The notes beneath the pieces were generated by a model, which worked only from the letters and a program-made list of their open reading frames with translations, ran no database searches and had not been told where the DNA came from. Positions 8,882 through 20,600 of a DNA stretch of 64,000 nt are shown piece after piece; position 1 is the first letter of the stretch; the number at the start of each line of letters is the position of its first letter. The position numbers and the translations under genes were made by a program. The stretch comes from Mesorhizobium sp. ES1-4 (GTDB lineage: Bacteria; Pseudomonadota; Alphaproteobacteria; Rhizobiales; Rhizobiaceae), in NCBI RefSeq assembly GCF_020164745.1, contig NZ_JAIUGV010000004.1, forward strand, positions 411,112 to 475,111. Direction: 5' to 3'.

Positions 8882-9226
8882 ATGAGCATTCGTCGCATCG
8901 ATGTTGGCCCGCGCATGAGCCAGATCGTCATCCACGGCAACACCGTCTATCTGGCTGGCCAGGTCGGCGAACCCGGCGGCAACGTCGCCTCGCAGACCCG
9001 CGACATCCTGGCGACCATCGACGAATTGCTGGCCAAGGCCGGCACCGACAAGACCAAGATTGTCCAGGCGATCATCTGGCTGGCCGACATGGGCACCTTC
9101 GCCGAGATGAATTCCGAGTGGGACAAGTGGGCGCCCCAGGGCCACACGCCCGCCCGCGCCACCGGCGAGGCAAAGCTCGCCGGCCCGGAATATCTGGTCG
9201 AAATTATTATTACGGCTGCTATTTGA
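8882..9226 (+). CDS. RidA/YjgF-family protein
   Basis: A 114-residue chorismate-mutase-like fold protein of the RidA superfamily, whose archetype deaminates reactive enamine/imine intermediates of PLP enzymes. Recognisable parts are GNTVYLAGQVGEPGGNVASQTRDILATIDELLAKAG and the C-terminal PEYLVEIIITAAI. The catalytic arginine of true RidA (in a C-terminal RxxV context) is not evident, so this may be a non-RidA subgroup. AAGGAA at 8868-8873 supports the ATG at 8882. An ATG five codons earlier is less well placed. Confidence 0.88.
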   Translation: MSIRRIDVGPRMSQIVIHGNTVYLAGQVGEPGGNVASQTRDILATIDELLAKAGTDKTKIVQAIIWLADMGTFAEMNSEWDKWAPQGHTPARATGEAKLAGPEYLVEIIITAAI

Positions 9227-9240
9227 GTCGTCGAACTGCC

Positions 9241-9265
9241 GATCTCCCCTCGCAAGGGGGAGATC
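9241..9265. terminator. Hairpin between convergent ridA-type and hutC genes
   Basis: GATCTCCCC (9241-9249) pairs with GGGGAGATC (9257-9265) across a 7-base loop. It sits 14 bases after the ridA-type stop and just before the end of hutC on the opposite strand, so it can serve both as a terminator. No T-run follows. Confidence 0.6.
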
Positions 9266-9267
9266 AC

Positions 9268-10014
9268 TCACCCCTGCGATGGCGTGAACCTTGCCACCAG
9301 CGTGTGGCTCTCCGCCGGATAGATGAAGCGCACATGGGTGACCGGGTGTTCGGCGCTCCAGGTGCGGCGTTCAACCACCAGGCAGGGTGCGCCGGGATCG
9401 ATGTCGAGCGCGTCGGCGACGGTCTCGTCGGCGGCGACGGCTCTTATCCGGTGCTCGGCCTCGCTCCACGGCACGCGGCCGATAAGCCAAGGCCCGGCGG
9501 CGATTTCCAGAAATTCTTCGTCCCCGGCTTCCGAAACCGCCGAAAGATTGATCAGACGTTGCTCGAGTGCGAATGGCCGTTCGCCGGCAAAATGCAGGCC
9601 TTCGAGCCGTAGCACCGAACCCGCGGCGGACAGTCCGAGCAACGACCTGTCCTCCGCATTGCCGCGCCGCTTCAGCCGTTCCAGCCGCTCGTAGCGGTAG
9701 GGCAGGCCGAGCGCCTCGACCTCGACCCTGATGTCGTGAAGTTCCAGCACTGCCGCCTGCGATAGCGGCTGGCGGACGAAACTACCCGACCGCCGGCGCC
9801 GCTCGATCAAACCTGCCTTGGCTAACTGCGACAGAGCCTTGTTCACCGTCATGCGCGAGCATCTGTATTCGGCGGTCAGCTCATGTTCGAAGGGGATACG
9901 GTGTCCGGGCGCCCAGGCGCCGGACAGGATCTTTTCGCGGATGTCGGAAAGGATGCGCTGATGCAGCGAGACGGTCTCGCTGTCTTCCATGTCAGTCGGT
10001 TCAGCCATGCGCAT
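9268..10014 (-). CDS. hutC: Histidine utilisation repressor, GntR/HutC family
   Basis: 248 residues: an N-terminal GntR winged helix (LHQRILSDIREKILSGAWAPGHRIPFEHELTAEYRCSRMTVNKALSQLAKAGLIERRRRSGSFV) and a C-terminal UTRA ligand domain starting near residue 90. HutC represses hut genes and is released by urocanate. It is the second gene of the leftward hutF-hutC unit, five bases after the hutF stop, so it should repress its own transcription. GAGGG nine bases before the ATG at 10014 favours that start over the ATG two codons later. Confidence 0.95.
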   Translation of the reverse strand: MRMAEPTDMEDSETVSLHQRILSDIREKILSGAWAPGHRIPFEHELTAEYRCSRMTVNKALSQLAKAGLIERRRRSGSFVRQPLSQAAVLELHDIRVEVEALGLPYRYERLERLKRRGNAEDRSLLGLSAAGSVLRLEGLHFAGERPFALEQRLINLSAVSEAGDEEFLEIAAGPWLIGRVPWSEAEHRIRAVAADETVADALDIDPGAPCLVVERRTWSAEHPVTHVRFIYPAESHTLVARFTPSQG

Positions 10015-10019
10015 CTAGG

Positions 10020-11375
10020 TCAACCCTCGGAAAGCGCCGTCATCACGCTGCGAAACCGTTCGGCGATCGCCTCGCGCTTGGCATGTCTGCCGCCGCTGAC
10101 CTGTTTGTTGCCGTGCACCCAGACGCAGTCGACCTTGCTGCCATTGGCAAAAATCCAGGCGTCGAGGATTGCATCGCCGCTCTTGCCGACCAGCGAGGGG
10201 TTGCCGGCGTCGAGCGAGATGAGATCGGCGGATGAACCGGGCGCGATTTGCGATGCGCCGGCGCCAAGCGCGACACTGCCGCCGGCAAGTGCCGCGTCGA
10301 ACAGGGCTCGCCCTGTGGAGCCGCCGGCCACGGCCAGCACATTGCGGGCGCGGTGCGCGAGGCGCTGCGAATATTCGAGCTGGCGCAATTCGTCGGGCAG
10401 CCCGATGAGCACGTTGGAATCGGAGCCGACGCCAAACCGACCGCCATGCTCCCTGAACAATGGTGCGGCAAAAGTGCCGTCGCCGAGATTGGCCTCCGTG
10501 ATCGGGCAAAGGCCGGCGATGGCGCCGCTCTTGGCCATGCCGATGGTTTCGGCGTCGGTCATGTGGGTGGCATGGATCAGGCACCAGCGCTGGTCGACGG
10601 CGGCAGCCCCAAGCAGAAATTCAACCGGACGCGCGCCGGACCAGGCAAGGCAGTCCTCGACCTCCCTGACCTGCTCGGCGACATGGATGTGGATCGGCCC
10701 GTTTGGCGCCATGGCTGCAACTGCCGTGAGTTCCTCCGGCGTCGCGGCCCGCAGACTGTGCGGGGCAACGCCGACTATCGCTTGATTCAACCCGCGAACC
10801 GATTCGCGGCTTTTCTCAACAAGCCGGGCGAACCGATTCACATCGTTGATGAATCGCCTTTGGCCTTCGTTCGGAGCCGCGCCGCCAAAAGAGGAGTGCG
10901 CGTAAAACACCGGCAGCAGCGTCAGGCCGATCCCCGTTTCACCGGCGGCGGCGGCGATGCGCTCGGCCATCTCGGCGGGGTTGGCATAGGGCTTTCCGTC
11001 GCGGTCGTGGTGCAGATAGTGGAATTCGCCGACGCGCGAAAAACCGGCCTCCAGCATTTCGACATAGAGCTGCGCCGCCACAGCCTCGACCTGATCTGGT
11101 GTCATCGACAGCGCGAAGCGGTACATCACCTCTCGCCAGCTCCAAAAACTGTCGGCGGAGGGGCCGCGCAACTCGGCAAGCCCGGCCATGCCGCGCTGGA
11201 ACGCATGGCTGTGCAGGTTGGGCATGCCGGGCAGAAGAATGGCATGGCGTTCGTCACCAGCTGACGCGGTGCTCCCAGGCTCCACGGCGGCAATGCGCCC
11301 GTCGGTGAAAGAGATCCGCACATTGCTGCGCCAGCCATTTGGAAGAAGCGCCTGTTCCGCAAAGATATCGGTCAC
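10020..11375 (-). CDS. hutF: Formimidoylglutamate deiminase
   Basis: Amidohydrolase-family enzyme that removes ammonia from N-formimidoyl-L-glutamate to give N-formylglutamate, the substrate of HutG. It has 451 residues. The metal site is visible in NLHSHAFQRGMAG, and later in HIHVAEQ, LIHATHMTD and GVGSDSN. I chose the GTG at 11375 because GGAGAG lies just before it and it yields the typical VTDIFAEQALLPNGW N terminus; upstream ATGs have no ribosome binding site. With hutG present the cell uses the five-step route rather than direct formiminoglutamase. Confidence 0.95.
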   Translation of the reverse strand: MTDIFAEQALLPNGWRSNVRISFTDGRIAAVEPGSTASAGDERHAILLPGMPNLHSHAFQRGMAGLAELRGPSADSFWSWREVMYRFALSMTPDQVEAVAAQLYVEMLEAGFSRVGEFHYLHHDRDGKPYANPAEMAERIAAAAGETGIGLTLLPVFYAHSSFGGAAPNEGQRRFINDVNRFARLVEKSRESVRGLNQAIVGVAPHSLRAATPEELTAVAAMAPNGPIHIHVAEQVREVEDCLAWSGARPVEFLLGAAAVDQRWCLIHATHMTDAETIGMAKSGAIAGLCPITEANLGDGTFAAPLFREHGGRFGVGSDSNVLIGLPDELRQLEYSQRLAHRARNVLAVAGGSTGRALFDAALAGGSVALGAGASQIAPGSSADLISLDAGNPSLVGKSGDAILDAWIFANGSKVDCVWVHGNKQVSGGRHAKREAIAERFRSVMTALSEG

Positions 11376-11431
11376 TTTTCTCTCCGCTTTCCTGTCTCGC
11401 ATGCGATGATGGCACTTGCAGTGTGTTTCAA

Positions 11432-11445
11432 TATGTATATACATA
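11432..11445. promoter_or_regulatory. Perfect palindrome between hutF and hutI, HutC-type operator
   Basis: TATGTATATACATA is a perfect 14-bp palindrome with the TGTATATACA core expected for HutC-type GntR repressors. It lies 57 bases before the hutF start and 29 bases before hutI, placed to control both divergent hut units at once. Binding is inferred from family knowledge and position. Confidence 0.75.
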
Positions 11446-11473
11446 ATCGCCACCGATTGAAACGGAAAAGATC

Positions 11474-12706
11474 ATGGCCGCAGAGAGTAAAAGCCGTGCA
11501 GGGGCCCTTCGCCTGTGGCGCAATGCGCGTCTGGCGACCATGGCCGAAAGTTCTGCCGGACTTGGTGTCGTCGAACGCGGCGCGGTCGCCGCGCATGACG
11601 GCCGCATTGTCTATGCCGGTGCGGAATCCGAGGTTCCCCCGGCCTTCGCCCAGGGCGAGATCATCGATTGCGAGGGCCGCTGGATCACGCCCGGCCTGAT
11701 CGATTGCCACACTCATCTCGTCCATGCCGGCAACCGCGCCAACGAGTTCGAGATGCGGCTGGCTGGCGCAACTTATGAGGAGGTTGCCAGGGCCGGCGGT
11801 GGCATCGTCTCGTCGGTCAAGTCGCTGCGTGCGGCCAGCGAGGACGACCTGGTCGCTCAGGCGCTGCCGCGCCTGGATGCGTTGATGGCGGAAGGCGTCA
11901 CCACCGTTGAAATAAAGTCGGGCTACGGTCTCGATCTCGACAATGAAAGGAAGTCGCTGCGCGCCGCGCGGCAGTTGGGCAACGAACGCCCGGTGACGGT
12001 CCGCACCACATGCCTCGCAGCCCACGCGCTACCGCCAGAAGCGAAGGGCGACAAGGACGCCTTCATCGATCTCGTCGCCAAAACGATCCTTCCCGGCGTC
12101 GCCGCCGAAGGCTTGGCCGATGCCGTCGACGGATTCTGCGAAGGCATCGCCTTTTCGCCCGAGCAGATGTCTCGCGTGTTCGACAAGGCCCGGGCGCTCG
12201 GCTTGCCTGTAAAACTCCACGCCGACCAACTGTCCAACCTGCACGGCGCTGAACTTGCCGCCCGCTATGGTGCCTTGTCGGCCGATCATCTCGAATACAC
12301 CGACGAGGCGGGCGCGCTGGCGATGGCCAGGGCGGGGACCGTGGCGACGATCCTGCCCGGCGCCTACTACTTCATCCGCGAAACCAAGAAGCCGCCGATC
12401 GGCCTCTTCCGCCAGCATGGAGTGAGAATGGCGGTCGCCACGGACAACAATCCCGGCACCTCGCCGCTGACGTCGCTGCTTCTGACCATGAACATGGCGG
12501 CGACCCTGTTCGGCATGACGGTCGACGAATGTCTTGCCGGCGTTACCCGCGAAGCAGCGCGTGCGCTGGGCCTGCTCGACGGGACCGGCACGCTGGAAGT
12601 TGGAAAATCCGCCGATCTGGCGATCTGGGACATCGAGCGCCCCGCCGAACTCGTCTACCGCATGGGCTTCAACCCGCTTCATGCCCGTATCTGGAGAGGA
12701 CAATGA
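11474..12706 (+). CDS. hutI: Imidazolonepropionase
   Basis: Metal-dependent amidohydrolase that opens imidazolone propionate to N-formimidoylglutamate, the third step of histidine breakdown. It has 410 residues, the normal size. The metal-binding [34 protein letters not shown] and [10 protein letters not shown] motifs are present. It opens the rightward hut unit 28 bases after the HutC-type palindrome. Its stop overlaps the hutH start (ATGA). Confidence 0.97.
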   Translation: MAAESKSRAGALRLWRNARLATMAESSAGLGVVERGAVAAHDGRIVYAGAESEVPPAFAQGEIIDCEGRWITPGLIDCHTHLVHAGNRANEFEMRLAGATYEEVARAGGGIVSSVKSLRAASEDDLVAQALPRLDALMAEGVTTVEIKSGYGLDLDNERKSLRAARQLGNERPVTVRTTCLAAHALPPEAKGDKDAFIDLVAKTILPGVAAEGLADAVDGFCEGIAFSPEQMSRVFDKARALGLPVKLHADQLSNLHGAELAARYGALSADHLEYTDEAGALAMARAGTVATILPGAYYFIRETKKPPIGLFRQHGVRMAVATDNNPGTSPLTSLLLTMNMAATLFGMTVDECLAGVTREAARALGLLDGTGTLEVGKSADLAIWDIERPAELVYRMGFNPLHARIWRGQ

Positions 12707-14244
12707 CCGAACTGACCCTGAAGCCCGGCGCCGCGACGCTGGCCGACTGGCGCGCCATCTACCGTGGCGCAGTGCCGAAACTCGATGATGCCTGCCGCCC
12801 AAGGATCAAGGCAAGCGCCGAAGCTGTCGCGCGCATCGTTGCCAAGGGCGAGCCGGTCTATGGCATCAACACCGGCTTCGGCAAGCTGGCCAGCGTCCGC
12901 ATCCCAGCCGAGGACCTCGAGACCCTGCAGCGCAACATCGTTCTGTCGCACGCCGCGGGCGTCGGCGAGCCGATGCCTATTGCCGTTGCCCGGCTGATGA
13001 TGGCGCTGAAACTGGCAAGCCTGGCGCAGGGCGCCTCCGGCGTGCGTCCACAAACCATCGAGTTGCTGGAAGCGATGCTCGCCAGTGACGTCATCCCGGT
13101 GGTGCCGGCACAAGGTTCCGTCGGCGCCTCGGGCGACCTTGCCCCGCTGTCGCACATGACGGCGGTGATGATCGGCGTCGGCGAATGCTTTACGCCGCAT
13201 GGGCGTTTCCCGGCCAAGGTCGCCTTCGTCTCGCATGGGCTGGAGCCGGTCACATTGGGAGCCAAGGAGGGGCTCGCGCTGCTCAACGGCACGCAGTTTT
13301 CGACCGCCTATGCGCTGGCCGGCCTGTTCGAGGCTGAGGTGCTCTACCAGTCGGCGCTGGTGGCCGGCGCGCTGTCGACCGACGCGGCCAAGGGTTCCGA
13401 CGCGCCTTTCGACCCACGCATTCATCTGTTGAGGAAGCACCGCGGCCAGATCGAGACGGCGGACGCGCTGCGCAATCTGATGGCCGGCAGCGCCATCCGT
13501 GAATCGCACCGCGTCGGCGACGAGCGCGTGCAGGATCCCTATTGCCTTCGTTGCCAGCCGCAAGTCATGGGCGCGGCGCTCGATGTCCTGCGCAAGGCCG
13601 CCGATACGCTCGAAACCGAAGCCAATGGCGTCACCGACAATCCGCTGATCTTCGCCGAGGACGACACCGCGCTTTCCGGCGGTAATTTCCACGCCGAGCC
13701 GGTGGCCTTCGCGGCCGACATGATCGCGCTTGCCGTCTGCGAGATCGGCTCGCTGTCGGAACGCCGCATCGCCATGCTGGTCGACCCCGCGCTTTCCGGC
13801 ATGCCCGCCTTCCTGACGCCCAAGCCCGGTCTGAACTCCGGCTTCATGATCCCGCAGGTGACGGCGGCCGCCCTTGTTTCGGAAAACAAGCAGAAAGCCT
13901 ATCCGGCCAGCGTCGATTCCATCCCGACCTCCGCCAACCAGGAAGACCACGTCTCGATGGCCGCGCATGGCGCGCGCCGCCTGATCGGCATGGTCGAGAA
14001 TGCAACGGCCGTGATCGGCATCGAATTGCTGGCCGCGGCCCAAGGCTGCGATTTCCATCTGCCGCTGGCGTCGAGCGATGCGCTGGAGGCGGTGCGCAAG
14101 GTGGTCCGGGCCGAAGTTCCGCATCTCGACAATGACCGGCACTTCCACCCTGACATGGAGATGGCCATCGCCATGGTGCGCAGCGGCGCGACCGTCAAGG
14201 CTGCCGGCGCGGTGGTGCTGCCGTCGATCGCGGGAGTTGCATGA
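12703..14244 (+). CDS. hutH: Histidine ammonia-lyase
   Basis: Converts L-histidine to urocanate and ammonia, the first step. From the ATG at 12703 the protein is 513 residues. The MIO prosthetic group forms from A142-S143-G144 in [14 protein letters not shown], the position known for the Pseudomonas enzyme. Other family marks are [11 protein letters not shown] and NFHAEPVA. The frame is open far upstream inside hutI, but the ATG overlapping the hutI stop and the conserved N-terminal length fix the start. Confidence 0.97.
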   Translation: MTELTLKPGAATLADWRAIYRGAVPKLDDACRPRIKASAEAVARIVAKGEPVYGINTGFGKLASVRIPAEDLETLQRNIVLSHAAGVGEPMPIAVARLMMALKLASLAQGASGVRPQTIELLEAMLASDVIPVVPAQGSVGASGDLAPLSHMTAVMIGVGECFTPHGRFPAKVAFVSHGLEPVTLGAKEGLALLNGTQFSTAYALAGLFEAEVLYQSALVAGALSTDAAKGSDAPFDPRIHLLRKHRGQIETADALRNLMAGSAIRESHRVGDERVQDPYCLRCQPQVMGAALDVLRKAADTLETEANGVTDNPLIFAEDDTALSGGNFHAEPVAFAADMIALAVCEIGSLSERRIAMLVDPALSGMPAFLTPKPGLNSGFMIPQVTAAALVSENKQKAYPASVDSIPTSANQEDHVSMAAHGARRLIGMVENATAVIGIELLAAAQGCDFHLPLASSDALEAVRKVVRAEVPHLDNDRHFHPDMEMAIAMVRSGATVKAAGAVVLPSIAGVA

Positions 14245-15062
14245 TGGCCGCCGCTCCCTGGCTCACAGTCAGGCAAGGTACGGCGCCGCTGCTGGTGTCG
14301 ATCCCGCATACCGGTATCGACCTCGCCGGCCTCGAAAACCGGCTTGTGTCGCCCTGGCTCGGTCGCCGTGACTGCGACTGGTGGATCGACAACCTCTATG
14401 ATTTCGCCGACAGTCTCGGCGCGACCGTCGTGCACACCGCGATCTCGCGCACCGTCATCGACGTCAACCGCGATCCGTCCGGTGCTTCGCTCTACCCCGG
14501 CCAGGCGACGACCAGCCTGTGCCCGACCGAGACCTTCGATGGCGATCCGCTCTATCTTGAAGGTGAAGAGCCGGGACCGTCCGAGGTCGACGACCGCCGC
14601 GAAAAATTCTTTGTGCCTTATCATGCCGCCTTGCAGGCGGAGGCCGACCGCTTGCGGGGCCTGCACGAGAACATCGTCCTCTACGACTGCCACTCGATCC
14701 GCTCGGTCTTGCCGCGCTTGTTCGATGGCACGCTGCCGGTCTTCAATCTCGGCACGAATGACGGCAGCAGCGCAGACCCGACGCTGCAGGCGATGATCAC
14801 CCAGATCATGGCCGAAACCGGCGAGACCTATGTCGTCAACGGCCGTTTCAAGGGCGGCTGGATCACGCGCCATTTCGGCCAGCCACAGGACGGAGTCCAC
14901 GCGCTGCAGATGGAACTCTCCAACCGTGGCTATATGCGTGAGCCCGAAGGGAAGGGCACGCCGGACAACTGGCCGGTACCCTACGATGCCGCGTTCGCCG
15001 CGCCGATCCGAGCCACGCTGACGCAGATTCTCCAAACCGCCATTGACTGGGCAGGGCGCTGA
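14241..15062 (+). CDS. hutG: N-formylglutamate amidohydrolase
   Basis: Hydrolyses N-formylglutamate to glutamate and formate, the last step of the HutF route. It has 273 residues with the zinc-site SIPHTGIDL, the [13 protein letters not shown] stretch typical of the family, and [12 protein letters not shown]. The first ATG overlaps the hutH stop; a second ATG follows immediately (14244). GGGAG lies seven bases upstream. It is translationally coupled to hutH in the rightward hut unit. Confidence 0.95.
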   Translation: MMAAAPWLTVRQGTAPLLVSIPHTGIDLAGLENRLVSPWLGRRDCDWWIDNLYDFADSLGATVVHTAISRTVIDVNRDPSGASLYPGQATTSLCPTETFDGDPLYLEGEEPGPSEVDDRREKFFVPYHAALQAEADRLRGLHENIVLYDCHSIRSVLPRLFDGTLPVFNLGTNDGSSADPTLQAMITQIMAETGETYVVNGRFKGGWITRHFGQPQDGVHALQMELSNRGYMREPEGKGTPDNWPVPYDAAFAAPIRATLTQILQTAIDWAGR

Positions 15063-15085
15063 CGCGCCGCTCTTCGAAAGGGACA

Positions 15086-16759
15086 ATGATGACCAATCCC
15101 CGCCACAATATCCGCGAAGTCCGCGCGCCGCGCGGCGACAAGCTCAATGCCCGGTATTGGACGACCGAAGCGCCGCTGCGCATGCTGATGAACAACCTTG
15201 ATCCCGAGGTTGCCGAAAACCCCAGCGAGTTGGTCGTCTATGGCGGCATCGGCCGGGCGGCGCGCACCTGGAACGATTTCGACCAAATCGTCGCTTCGCT
15301 GGAGACGCTCGGCGAGGACGAAACGCTGCTGGTGCAGTCGGGCAAGCCGGTCGGCGTGTTCCGCACCCATCCCGACGCGCCGCGCGTGCTGATCGCCAAC
15401 TCCAATCTGGTGCCGCACTGGGCGACCTGGGACAAATTCAACGAGCTCGATAAGAGGGGCCTGATGATGTACGGCCAGATGACGGCGGGGTCCTGGATCT
15501 ACATCGGCACGCAAGGCATCGTGCAGGGCACCTACGAAACCTTCGTCGAGGCCGGCCGCCAGCATTATGGCGGCAATCTCAAAGGCAAATGGATCCTGAC
15601 CGGCGGCCTCGGCGGCATGGGCGGCGCCCAGCCATTGGCCGCTGTCATGGCCGGCGCCTGCTGCCTGGCGATCGAATGCAATCCCGATTCGATCGATTTC
15701 CGCCTGCGCACCCGCTATGTCGACGAGAAGGCCGAGACGCTTGACGAGGCGATGGAGATGATCGAGCGCTGGACCAGGGCCGGCGAGGCGAAGTCGGTTG
15801 GCCTGCTCGGCAATGCGGCAGAGATCGTGCCCGAGATGTTCAGGCGCGGCATCCGCCCCGATATGGTCACCGACCAGACCTCGGCGCACGACCCCATCAA
15901 CGGCTACCTGCCGAAGGGCTGGACGATGGCCGAGTGGCGGGAAAAGCGCGTCAGCGACCCGAAGGCTGTCGAGAAGGCGGCCCGCGCCTCCATGCGAGAG
16001 CATGTCGAGGCGATGGTGGCGTTCTGGAACGCCGGCGTGCCGACGCTCGACTATGGCAACAACATCCGCCAGGTCGCCAAGGACGAAGGTTTCGAGAACG
16101 CCTTTGCTTTCCCGGGCTTCGTTCCGGCTTATATCAGGCCGCTGTTCTGCAAGGGCATCGGCCCGTTCCGCTGGGCGGCACTCTCCGGCGATCCCGAGGA
16201 TATCTACAAGACCGACGCCAAGGTGCGCGAACTCACCCCCGGCAACACCCATCTGCACAATTGGCTCGACATGGCGCGTAAGCGCATTTCGTTCCAGGGA
16301 TTGCCGGCGCGCATCTGCTGGGTCGGTCTTGGCGACCGCCACCGGCTGGGGCTCGCGTTCAACGAAATGGTGGCCAAGGGCGAACTCAAGGCGCCCGTCG
16401 TCATCGGCCGCGATCATCTCGATTCCGGCTCGGTCGCCTCGCCGAACCGCGAGACGGAAGCGATGAAGGACGGTTCCGACGCCGTGTCCGACTGGCCGCT
16501 GCTCAACGCCCTTCTCAACACAGCTTCAGGCGCCACCTGGGTGTCGCTGCACCATGGCGGCGGCGTCGGCATGGGCTTTTCCCAGCATGCCGGCATGGTC
16601 ATCGTCGCCGATGGCACGCCTGAGGCGGCAAGGCGGCTGGAGCGGGTGTTGTGGAACGATCCGGCGACCGGCGTCATGCGCCATGCCGATGCCGGCTACG
16701 ACATCGCGATCGACTGCGCCAGGGAGCACCAGCTCAACCTGCCGGGCATTCTTGGATAG
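15086..16759 (+). CDS. hutU: Urocanate hydratase
   Basis: Urocanase, which adds water to urocanate to give imidazolone propionate using tightly bound NAD+ as electrophile; the second step. It has 557 residues, the normal size. The NAD-binding [14 protein letters not shown] and the C-terminal [19 protein letters not shown] region are typical. A second ATG lies one codon in. The gap after hutG is 23 bases, so it belongs to the same unit. Confidence 0.97.
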   Translation: MMTNPRHNIREVRAPRGDKLNARYWTTEAPLRMLMNNLDPEVAENPSELVVYGGIGRAARTWNDFDQIVASLETLGEDETLLVQSGKPVGVFRTHPDAPRVLIANSNLVPHWATWDKFNELDKRGLMMYGQMTAGSWIYIGTQGIVQGTYETFVEAGRQHYGGNLKGKWILTGGLGGMGGAQPLAAVMAGACCLAIECNPDSIDFRLRTRYVDEKAETLDEAMEMIERWTRAGEAKSVGLLGNAAEIVPEMFRRGIRPDMVTDQTSAHDPINGYLPKGWTMAEWREKRVSDPKAVEKAARASMREHVEAMVAFWNAGVPTLDYGNNIRQVAKDEGFENAFAFPGFVPAYIRPLFCKGIGPFRWAALSGDPEDIYKTDAKVRELTPGNTHLHNWLDMARKRISFQGLPARICWVGLGDRHRLGLAFNEMVAKGELKAPVVIGRDHLDSGSVASPNRETEAMKDGSDAVSDWPLLNALLNTASGATWVSLHHGGGVGMGFSQHAGMVIVADGTPEAARRLERVLWNDPATGVMRHADAGYDIAIDCAREHQLNLPGILG

Positions 16760-16770
16760 CGGCTGACGTC

Positions 16771-17349
16771 ATGCGTCTCCTCCGTGCCACCGATTACCGC
16801 GTCATGCCGTGGAAGAACGGCGGCGGTACCACGACCGAGATCGCCGTCTCGCCCGATGGTGCCGGGCTCGACGATTTCGACTGGCGCGTCTCGATGGCCC
16901 GGGTCGAAAGCAGCGGGCCATTCTCCAGCTTTGTCGGCGTCGACCGCACGCTTTCGGTGCTGGAAGGCGAGGGTATCGTTCTTGATGTCGCCGGCCAGCG
17001 GCCGGAGCGGATGACAGTGGCTTCCAAGCCATTTTCCTTTCCAGCCGACCAGCCGACGAGTGCCGCGCTGATCGCCGGCCCGATCACCGATCTCAACGTC
17101 ATGACCCGCCGAGGCCGCATGCTGCATTCGGTCGAGCGCCTGGAGCTTTCCCGCCCTGTGGGAATCGCGATCCGGCCCGGTTCCACACTCATTCTTTGTC
17201 ACGACGGTGAAGCCGCTTTCCCCGAAGCCGGGCAAATTCGCCTCGGGCCTTTCGACACGCTTCTGGTCGGGTCGGAGGCCTCGGTCCTGCGGGTTGAGCC
17301 CGCTCGGAGCGCGACGCTGTTCGTGGTCCGGATAGCCACCTCGGCCTGA
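16771..17349 (+). CDS. hutD: HutD-family protein
   Basis: A 192-residue bicupin of the HutD family, often found with hut genes and thought to moderate histidine catabolism, perhaps by binding formylglutamate; the function is not firmly established. The N terminus MRLLRATDYRVMPWKNGGGTT and RTLSVLEGEG are characteristic. It starts 11 bases after the hutU stop. No upstream in-frame extension is supported. Confidence 0.9.
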   Translation: MRLLRATDYRVMPWKNGGGTTTEIAVSPDGAGLDDFDWRVSMARVESSGPFSSFVGVDRTLSVLEGEGIVLDVAGQRPERMTVASKPFSFPADQPTSAALIAGPITDLNVMTRRGRMLHSVERLELSRPVGIAIRPGSTLILCHDGEAAFPEAGQIRLGPFDTLLVGSEASVLRVEPARSATLFVVRIATSA

Positions 17350-17635
17350 CGCCTTCGCGCCAACGGTTACCGCCTGTTTCCAAACATGATCGCGATGTCG
17401 GCGAATATAGCGTAAGCTGTCCGCGGCATCACGAAAAAGCCTGAATCCTCGCCGCCGATCAGTGCCGACGGGAGCGAGGGGTGCTCGTCTTTGAGACTTG
17501 CCGAGATGACGCCCTGTCGTGGTGCGGAAACAAACTTTCGGCAAATGGGGATATGCAACCAATTGCATTTGAATCGGTTTTGGGGCCATTGCCGTGGCGG
17601 TGACCCCCGCTGAGTGCCCGCTTACGGAATTTTCA
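17350..17635. promoter_or_regulatory. Leader region of the cyclic glucan synthase gene
   Basis: 286 bases between hutD and ndvB. The only structure I see is ATGCAA (17553-17558) facing TTGCAT (17563-17568) with a 4-base spacer, overlapped by CAAATG (17542) facing CATTTG (17566). This AT-rich patch about 70 bases before the ndvB start may be a promoter or operator. A GTG at 17594 could extend the protein by 14 codons. Confidence 0.35.
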
Positions 17636-20600
17636 ATGAATATTCAGACGAACCCAGCCCAGATCGAGAAGACTAGCGCGAGCTTCCCGGCCATCACGGA
17701 AGAGCCGATTAGATCGACATACCTGCCGGAGGAGCGTCTCCGGCTGCTCGGCGAAAGCCTGGCCAAAGGCGATCTGGCGGATCTGTTCGGACTGATCCCG
17801 TTCGACTTCCAGGCTCGCGTCCGTGACAGCGCCAGGAAGATCCTCGAAGTCTATCGGTCGACCAATGCGGCGCAGGCGAGGGGCGAAACCATCACGCCGG
17901 CCGCGCAATGGCTGCTCGACAACAACTATCTGATTGAAGAAACCATTTTCCAGGTCAAACGCGACCTGCCGCGCCGCTTCTACCGGCAATTGCCGACGCT
18001 GAAACTGCCCGACGGCGGCACCGTGCCGCGCGCATTGGCGCTGGCCTGGACCTATGTCGCGCATTCGGACAGTTCCGTCTCGGCGACCATGTTCAAGGCC
18101 ATCGTCCAGGGCTTCCAGTCGGTCGAGCCGCTGAAGATCGGCGAACTCTGGGCACTGCCGTCACTGCTGCGCTTCGTGCTGATCGAGAACCTCCGCCGCC
18201 TTGCGGTCAGGGTCAACCGCACCCGCCAGATGCGCCAGATCGCCAACGACGTGGCCGACAAGGTGCTGGCGACCGACGACAATCCGGACAGGCAGGCGAT
18301 CCTCGCCAAATTCGGCGCCCACGCGCATGACACCACCTTTGCCACTCAGCTTCTCTACCGCCTGCGTGACGGATCGCAAAACGCCGGCAGGGCGCTGGAA
18401 TGGCTGGAAGCCGAACTCGAGAAGACCGGTTCGGATGCCGAGGAAATCATCATTTCCGAACACCAGACGCTGTCCAGCGGCAATGTCACCACCGGCAATA
18501 TCGTCCGCGGCCTGCGCCTCATCAACGACGTCGACTGGACGGTGTGGTTCGAAGGTGTCAGCCGCATCGATACCGTGCTGCGCGAGCGCACCGATTTTGC
18601 CGCGCTCGACTTCTTTTCGCGCGATCAATACCGCACCGCGATCGAGGAACTGGCGCGGCGCTCGAGCCTCTCGGAGTATCGTGTCGCCGAAAAGGCCATT
18701 GAACTGGCCGGTCACGCCGTCGGTGAAACCGTCCCGGAGAGCGGTGAAGGGTTGGATGCCGAGGCTGCATCCGCTCACACCGACGTTGGTTTCTATGTCG
18801 TTGGCCCGCGCCGGCTGGAGCTGGAAAAGGCGATCGGTTACCGGCCCACGATCAGCCAGACGGTCAAACGGACCTTCGCCAAGACCGGCTGGCTCGGCAT
18901 CGTCGTGCCTGTCTTCGCGCTTACCGTGCTGCTGCTCGTCCTGTCCGGCAACGCCCTTTCCAATCTCGGCCTGTCGGTGCCGTCGATCGTGCTGATGCTG
19001 GCTCTGTTTGCCGTGCCGGCCAGCGAAGGCGCGCTTGCTTTCTTCAACACGGTGGTCTCGCTGTTCCTAAAGCCGACACGCCTGATCGGTTACGATTACA
19101 GGCACGGCGTGCCGCCCGAGGCACGCACCCTGGTGGTCGTGCCGTCGCTGATCGGCTCTCGTGACGATGTCGAGGAGAATATCCGCAACATCGAAGTGCA
19201 CTACCTTGCGAATCTGGCGGACGAGATACATTTCGCGCTGCTTTCGGATTGGCCTGACAGCAAGATCGAGGTCGATGCGGCCGATACCGAGATCCTCGAC
19301 TTCGCCCGCGCCGAAATCGCTCGTCTCAACGCGCGCTATCCCTCGGACGGTGCGCCGCGCTTCTACATCCTGCATCGCCGCCGGCTCTACAATGCGGCTC
19401 AGGGATGCTGGATGGGATGGGAGCGCAAGCGCGGCAAGCTGCACGAACTCGACCTCCTGCTGCGCGGCGACAGCGATACCACCTTCCTGCCGCTCGAAGT
19501 GCCGCTGCCGGAAAAAGTCGTCCATGTGATGACGCTCGACGCCGATACCCGCACCACCCGCGATGCGGTGTCGAGCCTTGTCGGCAAGCTTTGCCATCCG
19601 CTCAACCGCCCGCATTTCGACGCCACCAGGCGTGTCGTCACCGCCGGATACACCATCCTGCAGCCGCGCATCACCGCCTCACTCACCAGCGGTGACGAAG
19701 CCTCGTTCTTCCAGCGCGTGTTCTCGGCCAATCGCGGCCTTGATCCTTATGTCTTCGCAGTCTCGGACCTCTATCAGGACGTCTTCAGCGATGGATCCTT
19801 CACCGGCAAGGGCCTCTATCATGTTGATGCCTTCGAGGCCGCCTTGCAGGGCCGTATCGAGGAAAACACCATCCTCAGCCATGACCTGCTCGAAGGCGCG
19901 CTGGCGCGCGCCGCACTGGTCACCGATGTCGAACTGGTCGAGGATTATCCGACCCGTTACTCGGTCGATGCCTCGCGCCACCATCGCTGGGCGCGCGGCG
20001 ACTGGCAGCTTTTGGGATACATCTTCAATCCCCGCTCCGGCGTTCCGGCCTTGTCGCGCTGGAAGATGGTCGACAATCTGCGCCGCTCGCTGACGCCGAT
20101 CTTCTGGGTGATGGCGGCGATCGCCGGCTGGACCTTGCTGCCCTTCACGCAGGCCGCGCAGTGGCAGGCCTTGCTGATCCTCAGCCTGTTCATGGCGCCG
20201 ACCTTCGACGTGGTCAACGCCATCCTGCCCAAGAGCGGCGACCAGACGCCGCGCGGCCATTTCTCGGCGCTGGCCCGCGACGTCGCCTTCGGCACCGCCA
20301 TGGTGGCGCTGAAGATCGTGCTGATGGCGCACAACGCCTGGATGATGGGCGATGCCATCGTGCGCACGATCTACCGGCTGTTCGTCAGCCGGCAGAACCT
20401 CCTGGAATGGCGCACCGCCTCGCAGGCGCACAAGGCGGGCGACAACGATGTCGGCTCCTATTACGGCATGATGTATGGCGCCGTGATCATCGGCTTTGTC
20501 GGCCTCGCCATTCCGGTGCTGGCCGATTCCACCGGTGCCTTCGTCGCCTTCTTCTTCGCCCTGTTCTGGATCGGCTCGCCGGCGATCGCCAGCTGGATCA

